Shown here: piece after piece, positions 14,452 to 16,439 of the stretch
Layout: the number at the start of each line of letters is the position of its first letter
Position numbering within the stretch: position 1 is the first letter of the stretch
From: DATLFA01 sp039934635
Lineage (GTDB): Bacteria; Actinomycetota; Acidimicrobiia; Acidimicrobiales; WLNW01
Assembly: GCA_039934635.1 (NCBI GenBank)
Contig: JBDTLT010000114.1
Span: 1 to 16,439, forward strand
DNA: 16,439 nt
Direction of reading: 5' to 3'
The notes under the pieces: model-generated
The model's input: only the letters and a program-made list of their open reading frames with translations
Database searches by the model: none
What the model was told of the DNA's origin: nothing
Translations under genes and position numbers: made by a program

Positions 14452-14479
14452 ACCCTAGCACATGTCTTGACTGAGTCAA
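14452..14479 (-). promoter_or_regulatory. Candidate leaderless promoter of the amidohydrolase-DegT-MarR-SDR genes
   Basis: Read on the minus strand: TTGACT (14479-14474) as -35, a 16-base spacer ending TGC (extended -10), and TAGGGT (14457-14452) as -10. Seven bases then separate it from the ATG at 14444, placing the predicted start of transcription at the start codon. It overlaps the 3' end of the dioxygenase gene. Confidence 0.55.
14467..14479. promoter_or_regulatory. Palindromic operator candidate TTGACTGAGTCAA
   Basis: A perfect 6-bp inverted repeat with one central base. It contains the stop codon of the dioxygenase gene and covers the -35 box of the downstream promoter, so a bound protein would block that promoter. 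Size and symmetry fit a MarR-type site, and a marR gene lies three genes downstream in the same block. Assignment to that protein is inference. Confidence 0.45.
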
Positions 14480-15288
14480 TAGCGACCCTGTGCGGTCTTC
14501 CAGCTGGCCAGGGGGTCGATCTCGGCCAGCGTCACCCGCTGCAGCGTGCGCGCTCCCCCCGCCGGATCACGGCGGGCGTGCTGCACCGCGACGTTGTCCC
14601 ACACGATCAGATCGCCCAACTGCCAGCGATGCTCATAGGTGAACTCGCCCGAGTAGAGGTGCGCGAACAAGGTCGCGATCAAGTCGTCGCTCTCCGCTCG
14701 TTCGAGCTCATTGATGCACTCGGTCTGCATCTCGTTGACGTAGAGCACGCCGTCGCCGGTCGCCGGATGGACGAGCACTACGGGATGTCGCGCGCGCTCG
14801 GCGTGATCGGGCACGGGCTCACGGTGTGCCGCTGAGTCGCCCCGCTGTGTCTGCAGATCGAACGCGTGCGTTGCGGTGAGGCCCCGCACTCGATCGCGCA
14901 ACCCCAAGGGCAGCGCCCGGAACGCCGCGACTGCATCGACGAAGTAGGTCGACGATCCGGCCGGCGGGAGCTCGATCGCGTGGAGCGACAAGCCGAGGTA
15001 CGGATGGTCTGTGAACGCGAGGTCGCTGTGGAACAACAGCGCGCCATTCGCGATGATGCCCTCAGGTCGCGCGTTGGATACATACGCGCTATCGATCACA
15101 GGGCCGAACAGCGACGCGAACTCGCGCTGCGTTGCCATCGCCACGCACTCGCCGCGGACGAGTAGCAGATGTCTTCGTCGATACGCCGCTCGCAACGCGG
15201 ACCGAGTGCCCGACGCCAGCGGCGCACCGACGTCGAGACCAACCGCTTCGACGCCTAATGCCGACGACAGCGGGCGCAGGTCGAGCAT
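14476..15288 (-). CDS. TauD/TfdA-family Fe(II)/2-oxoglutarate-dependent dioxygenase
   Basis: 270 residues. The facial triad is visible: H87 and D89 in FHSDLAF, and H237 in VWDNVAVQHARRD. R247 and R251 in ARTLQR match the 2-oxoglutarate-binding arginines that follow the distal His in TauD. Members couple 2-oxoglutarate decarboxylation to hydroxylation, often releasing sulfite, ether-linked or other leaving groups. DLGxxL-type TauD residues are weak, so taurine itself is unlikely. ATG 15288 lies 6 bases after the upstream amidohydrolase stop with little Shine-Dalgarno, which suggests coupling. It may activate a ring or side chain for the neighbouring SDR and amidohydrolases (inference). Confidence 0.88.
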   Translation of the reverse strand: MLDLRPLSSALGVEAVGLDVGAPLASGTRSALRAAYRRRHLLLVRGECVAMATQREFASLFGPVIDSAYVSNARPEGIIANGALLFHSDLAFTDHPYLGLSLHAIELPPAGSSTYFVDAVAAFRALPLGLRDRVRGLTATHAFDLQTQRGDSAAHREPVPDHAERARHPVVLVHPATGDGVLYVNEMQTECINELERAESDDLIATLFAHLYSGEFTYEHRWQLGDLIVWDNVAVQHARRDPAGGARTLQRVTLAEIDPLASWKTAQGRY

Positions 15289-15294
15289 GCGCGA

Positions 15295-16439
15295 CTAGGC
15301 CGGCAATGGAATGCGATAGAGCTTGGCCGCGTTGTCCTGAAGGAGCTTGCGCTGCGACTCAGGGCTGATGCCTTCGAGCGCCTTTGCGACACGTTCGAGC
15401 GGGTCGGGGTAAAGACATGTCGGGTGGGGATAATCGGTCTCGAACATGATGTTGTCGACGCCGATGCTGTCGATCACCAACGGGATCGACGCACTTTCGA
15501 ACCAGAAACAGCCGAAAATCTGACGCCTGAAGTAGTCGGAAGGCAGCATCGTCAGGTACTCGAACGCGTGAGTCATGCTCTCGTTGCGCTGGTAGTCGAG
15601 CGCCTCGAGAAAGAACGGAATCCACCCGATGCCCGATTCGACCGAGACGATCTTGAGATCGGGGAACCGCTCGAGCACGCCCGAATAGATGATGTTGCCG
15701 ATGACGCGCGCGTTGGACAGGTACATCATCGACGAACCCAGCGCGAGCTTGCGCTCGTCATCGAGCGACGGCCACGGTGAGTCGCCGAACCACGTCATCG
15801 AGCTCTGGCTGGCGCCGATGTGGAAGTTGACCGACAACTGCTCTTCGCTCAGCACTTCCCATAGTGGATCCCATACTCGTTCACCGAGATCAGGCAAGCC
15901 GCGGTTTTGGGGATCACTGCACATCGTGATGCCGTGGAAGCCTGACGCCGCAGCGCGGCGCGCTTCGAGCACTGACCCCTCGATGTCCCACCAAGGCAGC
16001 AGCGCCATCGGCAGCAGCCGCCCGCCCGAGATCTCTTGGATCTCGATCATGCCCTCGTTGTAGATCGAGGCGCACAGGCGGCGAAGCTCGTCGTCTTTGA
16101 CATCGGCGAACTTCTGGCTGCCGAAGCCGGCGGCATTGGGATAGAGGATCTGCGCGTAGAGACCGAGCTCGTCCATGACTTCGACCCGTGCGACCATGTC
16201 GTGCGCCGAGGCGTGCGAGACACCGGGGGCCCATCGCATGAAGGCGGTGCCGGGCTGCTTTTCGAGATCGCTCTTGATGACGCTGCCACCACCGGCGCGG
16301 CCGAGCACGACGCCATCGATCGACCACATCGGGTCACCGTCGATATCGATGACGCGCGGGACGCGGTCTTCGTACCCGGCCGGCGCACGCGACGTCCAGA
16401 GGTCGTCGGGCTCGGTGATGTGGGCATCGACATCGATCA
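15295..16439 (-). CDS. Amidohydrolase family 2 (Amidohydro_2), N-terminus outside window
   Basis: At least 380 residues, open to the right edge. The part before the internal Met at 16329 carries the N-terminal metal motif IDVDAHITEPDDLW, which shows the gene extends past that Met and probably only a few residues are missing. Further signatures are VNFHIGASQS, VSVESGIGWIPFFLEALDYQ, SDYFRRQIFGCF and MFETDYPHPTCLYP. It is the first visible gene of the minus-strand block and is followed by the dioxygenase after 6 bases. As with the other barrels, a metal-dependent hydrolase or decarboxylase is expected, with unknown substrate. Confidence 0.9.
   Translation of the reverse strand, partial: IDVDAHITEPDDLWTSRAPAGYEDRVPRVIDIDGDPMWSIDGVVLGRAGGGSVIKSDLEKQPGTAFMRWAPGVSHASAHDMVARVEVMDELGLYAQILYPNAAGFGSQKFADVKDDELRRLCASIYNEGMIEIQEISGGRLLPMALLPWWDIEGSVLEARRAAASGFHGITMCSDPQNRGLPDLGERVWDPLWEVLSEEQLSVNFHIGASQSSMTWFGDSPWPSLDDERKLALGSSMMYLSNARVIGNIIYSGVLERFPDLKIVSVESGIGWIPFFLEALDYQRNESMTHAFEYLTMLPSDYFRRQIFGCFWFESASIPLVIDSIGVDNIMFETDYPHPTCLYPDPLERVAKALEGISPESQRKLLQDNAAKLYRIPLPA

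Noticed and set aside
16330..16433. ATG near the right edge as a separate small gene
   Set aside because: It is in another frame; the frame continuous with the amidohydrolase carries the expected N-terminal metal motif to the edge.

Overview
The window is high-GC, densely packed actinobacterial chromosome. The evidence is two F420-type LLM oxidoreductases, a DUF2510-type membrane protein, GTG and TTG starts, TANNNT-type -10 boxes (one set up for a leaderless mRNA) and many 4-bp start/stop overlaps. The mix of many metal-dependent amidohydrolases (Amidohydro_2), SDRs and LLM enzymes suggests a marine or soil Acidimicrobiia-like or mycobacteria-like lineage. That placement is inference, because no rRNA or other phylogenetic marker is present.

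Layout. 1-150: C-terminal end of an acyl-CoA dehydrogenase (+). 152-1057: F420-type LLM oxidoreductase (-). 1135-1757: broken DUF2510/DUF4328-like membrane protein (+). 1814-2566: universal-stress-like domain fused in frame to a dodecin (+). 6105-2580 (-): tight three-gene operon of amidohydrolase, extended SDR and amidohydrolase. 6185-9779 (+): SDR, SDR and LLM oxidoreductase, interrupted by one minus-strand SDR (7120-7887) that has a long perfect palindrome on each side. 9945-10691: TetR regulator (+). 16439-10699 (-): six-gene block of amidohydrolase (5' end outside the window), TauD-type dioxygenase, amidohydrolase, DegT-fold PLP enzyme, MarR regulator and SDR.

How the genes may work together. 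Almost everything is catabolic: five SDR-superfamily dehydrogenases, four Amidohydro_2 TIM barrels, two LLM flavin/F420 enzymes, one Fe(II)/2-oxoglutarate dioxygenase and one acyl-CoA dehydrogenase, with two local regulators. This fits stepwise degradation of a cyclic, probably terpenoid, steroid or aromatic compound, but the substrate cannot be read from sequence. The most unusual member is the DegT-fold protein. It has His where the PLP-binding Lys should be, as in the sugar 3-deoxygenases ColD and E1/RfbH, yet it lacks the Fe-S cysteines of E1 and has no nucleotide-sugar genes nearby. It sits in a catabolic operon next to a MarR gene, and a 13-bp palindrome overlaps the -35 box of an apparently leaderless promoter inside that operon. 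Other points of interest are the Usp-dodecin fusion with an internal ribosome-binding site, and the two long palindromes. No tRNA, rRNA, CRISPR array, transposase or gene-free stretch above 300 bases was seen.
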